Assembly (NCBI GenBank): GCA_031216915.1
Contig: CM062296.1
Span: 63,539,084-63,603,083, forward strand
DNA: 64,000 bases
Direction of reading: 5' to 3'
Source: Pictodentalium vernedei
Lineage: Eukaryota > Mollusca > Scaphopoda > Dentaliida > Dentaliidae
Of this stretch, positions 46,831 through 56,450 are shown piece after piece (position 1 is the first letter of the stretch; each line of letters starts with the position of its first letter). Made by a program: the position numbers and the translations under genes. The notes beneath the pieces were generated by a model. That model was not told the DNA's origin. It made no database searches and saw only the letters and a program-made list of their open reading frames with translations.

Positions 46831-47058
46831 CAGTGAAATAAAAATGTCCTAGCTGAAAAGAGTGAGAGGATTTTGCAGGACAAACAATGTACCCTAGACA
46901 AAGATGGACAGATGGACAAACGATGGATGGACAGATGGACAGACAACCAGCCAGGGGTAAAACAATATGCTCCCTGACTGTTCTCCGCGGGGGCATAAAA
47001 AATGATAGAGAATGGCAGGATCGCCAAATAATTTAATACAAGACCTAAAAAGATTAGT

Positions 47059-47435
47059 CTGTTTCTCAGACCCTCCTGTATAGCCTTTATGGCTGCCGCA
47101 GGGTCTGCTATATTTTTATAACTAATGCAAACTTGAAAAAATAGAAATCAACTGGTTTATGTCTGATATTTTACCCAAGTTAATAAAATTGATAAATTTG
47201 TCCCTCCAGTGCAACAAGGTTTTGCAATGCTTTAGCATTGCAAAGTCTTCTTGCACTAAAGGGATAAAATACACCACCATCCATGCTTTTCTGTAGATTA
47301 TGAGCCCTAAAACATAAAACACACCAACAACATGAACTTTTAATGGCAGATATAATTACTAAAACCTAAAACAAAAAATAAAATAAAAAACTGCTCGGCC
47401 ACTTGCAATTTTACAAAAAATGTCCTGAGAAACAG
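47059..47435. mobile_element. Palindromic MITE-B copy 2, complete
   Basis: Ends 'ctgtttctcag' and 'ctgagaaacag'. The core hairpin at 47203-47265 reads 'gtgcaacaaggttttgcaat' with near complement. It keeps the A-rich junction that is split in copy 1. Confidence 0.85.
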
Positions 47436-47539
47436 ATCTCTTTCTAATTCTTCTTCTGTCAAAAAAACAAAAAAAACAATGCTAGATTTGGGTGGTTTTG
47501 GTGTTCACAACCTCAGTTTTATCAGACCTGGAGTTGAGA

Positions 47540-48498
47540 CGTACCGTCAGCACCCGTGTTTTTGATTTTCCGGGAGCTAAAAAATTCAATGGTTGAAAAA
47601 TGTTGTGAAGCACTAATATACTGTGAGGGCATATAAATGAGTGTTGTTTGAGAAAGCAGAACTCTGCAGCCAATGGCAAGTTATTGTCATAATTCAGCAA
47701 TTTCTTGTACATTTAACACCTTGAACCTGAACGGCCACTTTTCTGACCAGCAACATGATACGTCATAACGTCATTAAACAGGATTGCTGTTCAGTAGTAC
47801 TGAAATGGTTAACTGGATAATCGGTTTGAAACTAGTTAGCTACCTAATTGATTAGAAAAACCATCAACCAGTTATCTGAAATATCGATAGTGAACGTCAT
47901 TCCACGTTTAAAACGTAGTAAATCTGCCGCTTCTTCTTTCTGATAGATTACACATCGAATCCACGTTGTATATATTGAAAAATAACCGACTTTGGCATTC
48001 AAGACTTTGTTAATGATCGACGGTTTCTGTGAGTAATGAGTAATCACAGAAACTATTCCGTAGTGTGTATACAAACGAACGTTGTCGAGTACTCGACAAC
48101 GTTCATTTGTATACACACTATGGAATAATTTGAGAATACTGATATTCAGAGAAATAATGACCACGGATAACCGGATATCATCCGGTTATAGCTCTCGGTT
48201 AATCGGTTACGAAAATGAGCCAACCGTTTCAGCCCTACTGTTCAGTAAACGTGTGGGGTAGACCAATCAGTATTTTCAATCTGCAGCCTCTGGGCTGCAC
48301 ATTGAAAATATTGATTGGTCTACCCCAAAATAATGAATATGAACTCTTCTAATTGCTGCCATTGAACTGGCATGGAAGATACCACTCGAGTTCAAAGGGT
48401 TGAGGTTTCTGGTGTTTGGTGACAGTATTCCCTCGAAAATTCATATACTAACATTTTACGGGTGCAATTTACTCCCGTCTCTGATTTCACGAGAGCTT
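47540..48498. repeat. Dispersed repeat C, copy with insertions
   Basis: Homologous to 46271-46830 on both sides of the hAT-like MITE at 47795-48237. It also has an extra inverted stretch at 48255-48328 ('gattggtctacccc' facing 'ggggtagaccaatc'). Continues after 48815 ('gtgcacccgtcaat'). Confidence 0.75.
47795..48237. mobile_element. hAT-like MITE with central palindrome, copy 2
   Basis: 443 bp between exact 8-bp duplications ctgttcag (47787-47794, 48238-48245). The uninterrupted site is at about 46551 ('ggctgttcagtaaatgtg'). The central palindrome around 'gtcgagtactcgac' (about 48063-48118) has one mismatch per arm pair. Confidence 0.93.
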
Positions 48499-48499
48499 A

Positions 48500-48813
48500 C
48501 AGTTAAAACTAGAAGTCCTGTCATGAAATTTGCAGAAATAGCACGCCGATATGCACATTAATGTGCGTGTTATGGCCCAAGTAAAGCTATCAAATTCTGT
48601 AAATATGGCCTGTGCACAAGCAATGTTTCAGCCAATGGACCTCCGGGTAACCCGAAGGTCCATTGCCAGAAACATTGCATTTGTTTGCTATGAGTAACCA
48701 AGAGAACCTGCCGTGCTTTGGATACCATTCAATATGGCAATTGCGCGCAATTCCAACGTGCAATTAAGCCTAGATAAGCACACAATTCGTGACAGGACTT
48801 CTAGTTTTAACTG
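48500..48813. mobile_element. Palindrome-core TA-flanked MITE, copy 3
   Basis: 314 bp, TA at 48498-48499 and 48814-48815. Ends 'cagttaaaactagaagtcct' and its complement. Core hairpin 48618-48679. Confidence 0.9.
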
Positions 48814-49079
48814 TAAAAGTGCACCCGTCAATATTGTTTTATGTGTCAAGAACATATAGTAAACAACACGTCAGACTCGAGCTCATCTTTGGAATAAAAT
48901 CTACAATAGTTTGTACGACACCAAAAAGCCTGCCTGTGAGTGTCTCTATTGGATTCAGCCAAACTTCCCTTTAATCATTCAAAGGTATTCTAAGAGATTA
49001 TTTACTAAGCCTATTGAGTAAGAAAAACGTAAATTAGGGTACCGTAACACATGAAAAAAGGTCATCTAATCTATGTTGT

Positions 49080-49460
49080 GTTTTCATGCTCTTATTTTCT
49101 CCCTTGTAGATTTGTACTACAGACAAGTCAATAAAAGAGAAATGTGACCATGAGAACACAATGTATTCGCCTGTTTGCTTGATAGACTTGTCCAGTTCCC
49201 TCCCAGTAAGATAGTAACACAATGTATTTGCCCGTTTGCTTGATAGACTTGTCCAGTTCCCTCCCAGTAAGATAGTTCTCCCTTGTAGATTTGTACTACA
49301 GACAAGTCAATAAAAGAGAAATGTGACCATGAGAACACAATGAATTCGCCTGTTTGCTTGATAGACTTGTCCAGTTCCCTCCCAGTAAGATAGTAACACA
49401 ATGTATTCGCCCGTTTGCTTGATAGACTTGTCCAGTTCCCTCCCAGTAAGATAGTTTGAT
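49080..49460. repeat. Tandem duplication with nested 66-bp unit
   Basis: A block starting 'ctcccttgtagatttgtact' occurs twice (about 49099, 49278). Each block ends in two copies of a unit with 'gtttgcttgatagacttgtc' and 'ccagttccctcccagtaaga'. Minus-strand frames here are repeat translation. Confidence 0.85.
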
Positions 49461-49544
49461 CAGTTTATCCACAAACACAGTACAACTGTTCGGCCATTTT
49501 TTGCTGTGACTTGTTCAATTTTCAATTTTTGCCACAAAAACCAG

Positions 49545-50905
49545 AGGTCACCATAAACAAGCAAACAAAGCTTCAAAGGTCACCCTAAACAAGAATACCA
49601 GGCTTCAGAGGTCACCCTAAGCAAGCACACCAAGCTTCAAAGGTCACCCTAAACAAGCATATCAAGCTTCAGAGCTCACCACAAACAAGCATACCTAGCT
49701 TCAAAGGTCACCCTAAACAAGCACACCAAGCTTCAAAGGTCACCCTAAACAAGCATACCAAGCTTCAGAGGCCACCATAAACAAGCACACCAAGCTTCAA
49801 AGGTCAGTTGATCAGTTTATCCACAAACACAGTACAATTGTACAGCCATTTTTTGTTGTGACTTGTTCAATTTTGCCACAAAAACCAGAGGTCACCCTAG
49901 ACAAGCACACCATGCTTCAATGGTTACCCTAAACAAGCATACATGCACCAAGCTTCAAAGGTCACCCTAAACAAGCATACCAAGCTTCAGAGGTCACCAC
50001 AAACAAGCACACCAAGCTGCAAAGGTCACCCTAAACAAGCACACCATGCTTCAAAGGTTCCCCGAAACAAGCATACCAAGCTTCAGAGGTCACCACAAAC
50101 AAGCATACCAGGCTGCAAAGGTCACCTGAAACAAGCACACAGAGCTTCAAAGGTCACTCTAAACAGGCATTCCAAGCTTCAGAGGACACTATAAACAGGC
50201 ACACCAAGCTTCAAAGGTCACCCTAAACAAGCATACCAAGCTTTAGAGGTCACTCTAAACAAGCTTCAAAGGTCACCCTAAACAAGCATACCAAGCTTCA
50301 GAGGTCACCACAAACAAGCACACCAAGCTGCAAAGGTCACCCTAAACAAGCACACCATGCTTCAAAGGTTCCCCGAAACAAGCATACCAAGCTTCAGAGG
50401 TCACCACAAACAAGCATACCAGGCTGCAAAAGTCACCCTAAACAAGCACACCGAGCTTCAAAGGTCACTCTAAACAGGCATTCCAAGCTTCAGAGGACAC
50501 TATAAACAGGCACACCAAGCTTCAAAGGTCACCCTAAACTAGCATACCAAGCTTTAGAGGTCACTCTAAACAAGCTTCAAAGGTCACCCTAAACTAGCAT
50601 ACCAAGCTTCAGAGGTCACTACAAACAAGCACACCAAGCTGCAAAGGTCACCCTAAACAAGACTACCAAGCTTCAGGTCACTTCAAACAAGTATACCAAG
50701 CTTCAGAGGTTATCCTAAACAAGCATACCAAGCTTCAAAGGTCACCCTAAACAAGCATACCAAGCGTCAGAGGTCACCCTAAACAAGCAAAACAAGCTTC
50801 AAAGGTCACACTAAACAAGTATACCAAGCTTCAGAGGTCACCCTAAACAAGCCTACCAAGCTTCAGAGGTCACCCTAAACAAGCATACCAAGCTTCAAAG
50901 TGATA
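49545..50905. repeat. ~32-bp minisatellite with ~309-bp higher-order period
   Basis: About 40 units of the form 'aagcttcaaaggtcacccta' plus 'aacaagcatacc', often alternating 'caaagg' and 'cagagg' variants. A larger block beginning near 49955 repeats near 50264 and partly near 50573. An 83-codon plus-strand frame through it (49943-50194) is a product of unit length, not a gene. Confidence 0.9.
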
Positions 50906-51345
50906 AGATCATAAATGTGCCCTGTGGGGCATGCCAAAGCAATATATTGATACGTAATTAAACTACGTTCAAAGGTTGTTGCCAATGGCTACTTTTTTTA
51001 TGAAAATGGAAGAAAATCTATAACTCCCATCTAGAGGTCAATCCAAACAAGCATCCCAAGTTTCAAAGCAATCTATCGTAAATGTGCTCTGTAGAGTGTG
51101 CTAAAGGGAACTATTGATACATAACTGCAGTAAGTTCAGAGGCTGTTGCCAACCACAATTTTTTGAAGGAAATGGAAGAAATCAATAGCTCCCATCTGGA
51201 GGTCACCACAAACAAGCATACCAACTTTCAGAGCAATCCAATCATAAATGTGGCCTGTGCAGTAAACTAAAGGAAACTGTAGATGTATGTACACAGACTG
51301 ACTAGAAATGACGGCAAGAGTTAAGTTTCATTTCGTCAGGTCGAG
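50906..51345. repeat. Tandem of ~150-bp units
   Basis: Three diverged units share 'ataaatgtg.cctgt', 'gttgccaa' and 'aactcccatct.gaggtca'. Confidence 0.7.
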
Positions 51346-52330
51346 CTAAAATATGTTGCAACACACCTTTGTGTCACGAGCAATAACTGTACCAACTATG
51401 AATAAGATCTGTCAATCATACTAAGTTTTATGGACAGAACAAGGACTTATAACAATACAAATATTTTGCTGCCTGTGACCTTGAACTTTGATAAAAGGAC
51501 CTTGGATCAAAGCTGTGACACACATTTCAGTCATGAGTAATAATTGTACCAACTATGAATAAGATCTGTCAATCACACTAAGTTTTATGGACAGAACAAG
51601 GACTTATAACAATATCAAAGTTTTACTGCCTGTGACCTTGACCTTGATGATATGACCTTGGATCCAAGTCATGACACACCTTTGAGTCATGAGTCATAGT
51701 TGTATGAACTCTGAAAATAATCTGCCAATCATACCAAGTTATATGGACTGGACAAGGGCTGTATAACAAAATTCAAGTTTTGCTGTCTGTGATCTTGACC
51801 TTGATGAGATGACCTTGGATCAAAGTCACGACACACCTTTGAGTCATGAACAATAATTGTACCAAGTACAAATAAGATCTGTTAATAATACCAAGTCACA
51901 TGGATCGGATAAGGGCTGTATAACGTTTTTTTTTTCTGTGACCATGACCTTGATGATATGACCTTGGATCAAAGTCACGACACACCTTTGAGTCATGAGC
52001 AATAATTGTACCAAGTACAAATAAGATCTGTTAATAATACCAAGTCACATGGACCGGATAAGGGCTGTATAACGTTTTTTTTTTCTGTGACCGTGACCTT
52101 GATGATATGACCTTGGATCAAAGTCACGACACACCTTTGAGTCATGAGCAATAATTGTACCAAGAACAAATAAGATCTGTTAATAATACCAAGTCACATG
52201 GACCAGATAAGGGCTGCATAACATTTTTTTGTCTGTGACCGTAACCTTGATGATATGATGTTTGATCAAAGTTGCGACACACCTTTGAGTCATAAGCAAT
52301 AATTGTATCAAGTACAAATAAGATCAGCAG
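51346..52330. repeat. ~146-bp tandem array, about seven units
   Basis: Units share 'gacacacctttgagtcatga', 'aataattgtaccaa', 'aataagatctgt' and 'gaccttgatgatatgacctt'. The last units are nearly identical; earlier ones are more diverged. Confidence 0.88.
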
Positions 52331-53175
52331 GGTTCCCACACCTATCAAGAAAAAAATTCCATACTTTTTCCAGATCCTCCTCTATTTTTTCCATACCCTT
52401 CGCAGCCATTGCAGTTTTTTGTAACTTCTTGGGTGACCAGATAAATCAAAATTGTACCTCACAAAACACTTACATGGACATGCAATGTGTTGGAGTTTAA
52501 CCTCATTGCCAGTTCTCTTGAGTTTTACCACCAATTACCACAACTAATGAAAAACAGTTACTGTCGGCTGTGCTAAGGGTTTTTATGTTTTGTTCTGGGG
52601 AGAGAAGGGGGTTTGGGGGGGGGGGGGTAGTATTTTCGATCCAAAATAGTATGTTTTCTGGAGGCCTTTTGTCTTGTTAACCCTTTACCTAACAGAAAAA
52701 TCAGATGACACTTGAAAAAAAAAAAAAAACTAATTTTTTTTCATTTTTGGTCTCAAAAATATCTTACCCCCCACCACCCAATTTTTTTTTCTTTTTTCTT
52801 GAAGACATAATACCTTATTAAGTCATGAAACACTTTTATATCGTATCACATTTCTGTACGTTTGTCAATTTTTGTGTTCACAGTATTTTATATTGTTGGC
52901 ATATTCACTTGTTAAATCTTGAATAAACACTTGAAAGTATACCGACTGAATATGGTGGCTATGAAGCAGACCATACTATTCTGCAACCACCCATTCCCCT
53001 TGACAGCTATTATTCTGTCTGATGTAATATCTGGTTGTATCCTACAGTTTGTGTGAACAGTTTTATATCATGGAAACAATTTATAAATTTCAATGAAATC
53101 CCAGGTGAGGGGGAAGATATTGTGTGGTCACCATATCTTCCACCTCCCACCTGAAATTTTTTTTTATTGAAGACT
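52331..53175. other. Mixed low-complexity stretch
   Basis: Begins with 'gcagggttcccacacctatc', like a hAT-type end, with no partner found. G and T runs lie at 52610-52628 and 52740-52800. 52810-52940 is duplicated at about 55205-55300 ('tatgtttgtcaatttttgtg'). Confidence 0.5.
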
Positions 53176-54432
53176 TTCAGGGTTCCCTCAGGTTAAAATC
53201 TTTGAAATTCAAGGCCATTCCAGGCCATTTCTCGGCAATTTTCATGGATTTTCAAGGCCTCCATTTATGAAATTCAAGGCTTTTCAAGGCCGAGGCTGGC
53301 AAAGTACCCTAAATTATCAGATAACTACTAGAAACTTTCTCTTATATTTCCCTTTGTTGGTAATTCTAACACTTGACATCATTTCTTGGAAAACTCTTTC
53401 TGAAAGCTATCCAAGCAATGATATCACTGATTGGAATTAGTGAGCCTGAGAAAGACATTTTCTTGTGTTTATCCTACAACTGCAGTGTAATTACCAGGTG
53501 GCACAATAGCTATGTCTCTTGTACATGTACCGCTATTCTAACTGAATACTTACTGAATGCAAATGAATTGATGTCATCCTTTCTCCCAATGAGTAAACTA
53601 CATGTTACATGTAAATGACACATTTTGTAACCCACAATGTCTCCGGAAATGTCATTCGAAAAGCAAAATGTAATTCCGTTGTGGGGAAGTGTACCTTCCA
53701 ACAAGCTTGGAATAAATCAACTGCATACTTTTACTGGTTACTGCCTGTTCTAGTTGAATGGTATTCAGCTAAATGCAGTAAGTGTCGAAAAGTTTTTAAT
53801 GTTTCATACATGGGTGAATCATCCTTAAAATCGCACATGTTAACATTTGAGGTGAATAAGACAATAACACTTTCATTTGGAAATCCTAACTCGGAATCCA
53901 CCGGGATGGCGACTGCCTGTGCCAGGACTTTAAGATGACGTTGTGGCAAATTCATCAGACATACATGCTTCGGAAATACTCAAATAGTTCAACTGAACAA
54001 TCATCAATTTGTAATATTTTCAATATGAATAAACTGTCCACACATGTGCGCTCAGCATTCGAACAGGCAGAATTTACAATAAATCTTCCCATTGGCTTAA
54101 ATATACACCATTGTGCTCGCCCACATCAATAGCAACCATTCACAATGCTTGATTCGAAGGATTTCAGTGTCACATCACTGCAAAGTTCTATCAATAATGC
54201 ACGCATTGGCACTGCCGTAAATACTCCAAAATATGACCGGATTAATAAACCACACAGTTACATTTGCTGTAAATGCCGTAAAATATGTTCGGATTAAATT
54301 ACACATCACAAAATTCTCAGATTTTCCAGGCTTTTCAAGGCTCCCATTGGAAATTCAAGGCTTTCAAGGCCTTGAATGACCTTTTGACGAATTCCAGGCT
54401 TTTCCAGGTTTTCAAGGCCCCGCGGGAACCCT
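53176..54432 (+). mobile_element. hAT-like element with zinc-finger remnant
   Basis: Ends 'cagggttccctcaggtt' and 'ccccgcgggaaccctg', with subterminal 'caaggc' repeats inward on both sides ('aaattcaaggc'). It sits inside a local tandem array whose units contain 'attgaagac' and 'gtcgagtccta'. The target duplication is unclear (aagacttt versus gcttttac). It encodes the zinc-finger remnant at 53600-53938. Confidence 0.7.
53600..53938 (+). pseudogene. BED-like zinc finger of a hAT-family transposase
   Basis: The frame ending at 53938 contains 'CTFQQAWNKSTAYFYWLLPV' followed by 'AKCSKCRKVFNVSYMGESSL' and 'KSHM'. This is the C-x2-C ... 'GESALKSH' pattern of DNA-binding fingers at the N-terminus of hAT-type transposases. 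No catalytic domain follows before the element ends, so this is a deletion derivative. Confidence 0.65.
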
Positions 54433-54675
54433 GGCTTTTACCTGGTCGAGTCCTAAAACATTTTTATATCATGGAAACTATTCATAAATGATAATTTCAC
54501 ACGAGAAAATTTTTCTTTGACTTTTGAAGTCCCATGTGGGGTTGGGGGTCTGGGGGGGTGGGGGGGGGGGGGGGGGGGGGATTAGGGGGTGGGGGGAGAT
54601 ATTGTGATCACGATATCTTCCCTCTCAACCTGAAATCTTTTTATTTATTGAAGACTAATACCTAGTCGAGTCCTA
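54433..54675. repeat. Local tandem unit with long G tract
   Basis: Unit with 'gtcgagtcctaaaaca', 'cacgatatcttccc' and 'tttattgaagac', repeated diverged at about 53090-53175, 55045-55200 and 55315-55500. The G tract at 54541-54600 (with single interruptions) could form a quadruplex. Confidence 0.65.
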
Positions 54676-55042
54676 TTTATTTATTTATTTATTGGTGTTT
54701 AAGGTCACATATTTATGCACAATGGCTAATAATGACCGTGACAGTTTTAAGGGTGGAGGAAGCCAGAGTACCCGGAGAGAACCACCGAGCAATGACGAGC
54801 AGCTGCCAGCTCCCCAACATTGTAACTCCGCACTGCAGAACAGGCAGGGTTAGATTGGTTGAAGACATGCGTACCATCGACGTGCAGTGCGCCTTAGTAC
54901 ACGGCGTCATCGTGCCCCCACACGGGCAATGGGGATGAAGTGTCTTGCCCAAGGACACAATGCAGTTGCCGCAGCCGGGATTCGAACCGAGGACCTCTCA
55001 GCTTGCTGCCTGCACCTCTACCTACTGAGCCACCGCTCTCCC
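54676..55042 (-). mobile_element. tRNA-derived SINE, copy 1
   Basis: 367 bp on the minus strand. The head (right end) has a pol III A box 'tggctcagtaggtagaggt' and B box 'ggttcgaatcc' at tRNA-like spacing. The body contains 'cttgggcaagacacttcatc' and the 3' end is a (taaa)n-type tail, seen here as 'atttatttattta'. Flanked by agtcgagtccta (54664-54675) and agtcgaggccta (55043-55054), an 11-of-12 target duplication. Not a functional tRNA gene. Confidence 0.9.
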
Positions 55043-55054
55043 AGTCGAGGCCTA

Positions 55055-55860
55055 AAACACTTTTCATAAACTATTCATAATTGATGACTTCAAACAAGAA
55101 AATATTTTATTGACATTTGAGGTCCCAGGTGAGGGCAAGATATCGTGGTCACGATATCTTCCCCCGCACCCTAAATTTTTTTTCTCGAAGACATAATACC
55201 TTGTGGAGTCCTAAAACACTTTTATATCATATCACGTTTCTGTATGTTTGTCAATTTTTGTGTTCACATTATTTTATATTGTTGACATATTCACTTGATG
55301 ACTGTTAGTTATCATGGTCACGTTATCTTCCCCCCACACCTGAAATCTATTTTTTTTATTGAAGACGTAATGCCTGGTTCAGACCTAACACAGTTTTATA
55401 TAATGGATAAAAATAAAAAAATGATTTCACACAAGAAATGTTTTTTTTACTTTTGATGGTGATGGTCATGATTTCTTCTCCCCAAACCCCCGAAACCTGA
55501 CTTTTTTGAATAATTTATTGAAAACTTAGTACCTAAAAAGTTTTCCAACTGGTACCAACTATTTCTGGTGTCTCAAATGCAAAGGAAAAAAGTTTCAGGG
55601 AAGGGGGGGGGGGGGGGGGGGGATAACCAGGGTGGGGAGAAGATAAACTAGGTTATCTTCCCCCTGGGGGGAAGATATGCAGGGGGGGGGGGAGATATTG
55701 TAGCACACCAGACATTCAAAATGTTGGCGATGGTCGGATGACGACTGCCAACTTTGCATTAGAAAAGCTCAGCTGACTTTACCAGACAGAGCAAACTAGA
55801 GGGGGTATCAGTACCCCGTGGCTCACCAGCAGGTGGCCAATGTAAAGGGGTGGCTGGAGT
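55055..55860. other. Diverged local repeats and G-rich DNA
   Basis: Further units of the 'gatatcttcccc' array and G runs at 55602-55622 and 55682-55691. No gene seen. Confidence 0.55.
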
Positions 55861-55942
55861 AATAAAAAAAAAAGTCCAAAACATGCACACAAAAGTCCAA
55901 AATTAAAGTAAATAAGCAGCTAAAGTGTTAAATAATATAATA

Positions 55943-56308
55943 TTATTTATTTATTTATTGATGTTTAAGGTCACATATTTATGCACAATGGTTAATCATG
56001 ACCGTGACAGTTTTATGGGTGGAGGAAGCCGGAGTACCCGGAGAGAACAACCGAGCAACGACGAGCAGCTGCCAGCTCCCCAACATCGTAAGTCCGCACT
56101 GCAGCACAGGCAGGGTTAGATTGGTTGAAGACATGCGCACCATCGACGTGCAGTACGCCTTAGTACACGGCGTCATCGTGCCCCCACGCGGGCAATGGAG
56201 ATGAAGTGTCTTGCCCAAGGACACAACGCTGTTGCTGCAGGTGGGATTCGAACCGAGGGCCTCTCGGCTTGCAGCCTGCACCTCTACCTACTGAGCCACC
56301 GCGCTCCC
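55943..56308 (-). mobile_element. tRNA-derived SINE, copy 2
   Basis: Same structure as copy 1 with about 90 percent similarity by eye; B box 'ggttcgaatcc' and A box 'tggctcagtaggt'. Flanked by aaataatataata on the left (55930-55942) and a near copy with an extra 'aat' on the right (56309-56324). Confidence 0.88.
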
Positions 56309-56450
56309 AAATAATAATATAATAATAGCCCCAAGAAGCATGCTAACATAAAATAGGAACCATGGCAATATGCTACAAGGTAAGTCTCCACTTTGAAGAA
56401 AAGAAAGAAAAACCTCAAAACCTGCACATAAAAGTAAAAAAAAACAAAAA

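Noticed and set aside
49943-50194. 83-codon Lys/Ser/His-rich repeat protein
   Set aside because: Open frame arises from the unit length of the minisatellite; no start context, splice site or conservation beyond the DNA repeat.
49545-50905. CRISPR-like regularly spaced repeats
   Set aside because: Units are head-to-tail without unique spacers and the genome is clearly eukaryotic.
53176-54432. Clear 8-bp target duplication for this hAT-like element
   Set aside because: aagacttt and gcttttac align only with shifts, so I did not count it as evidence.
54676-56308. tRNA genes (A and B boxes present)
   Set aside because: The tRNA-like heads sit in SINE bodies with tails and target duplications and do not keep a full cloverleaf by eye.
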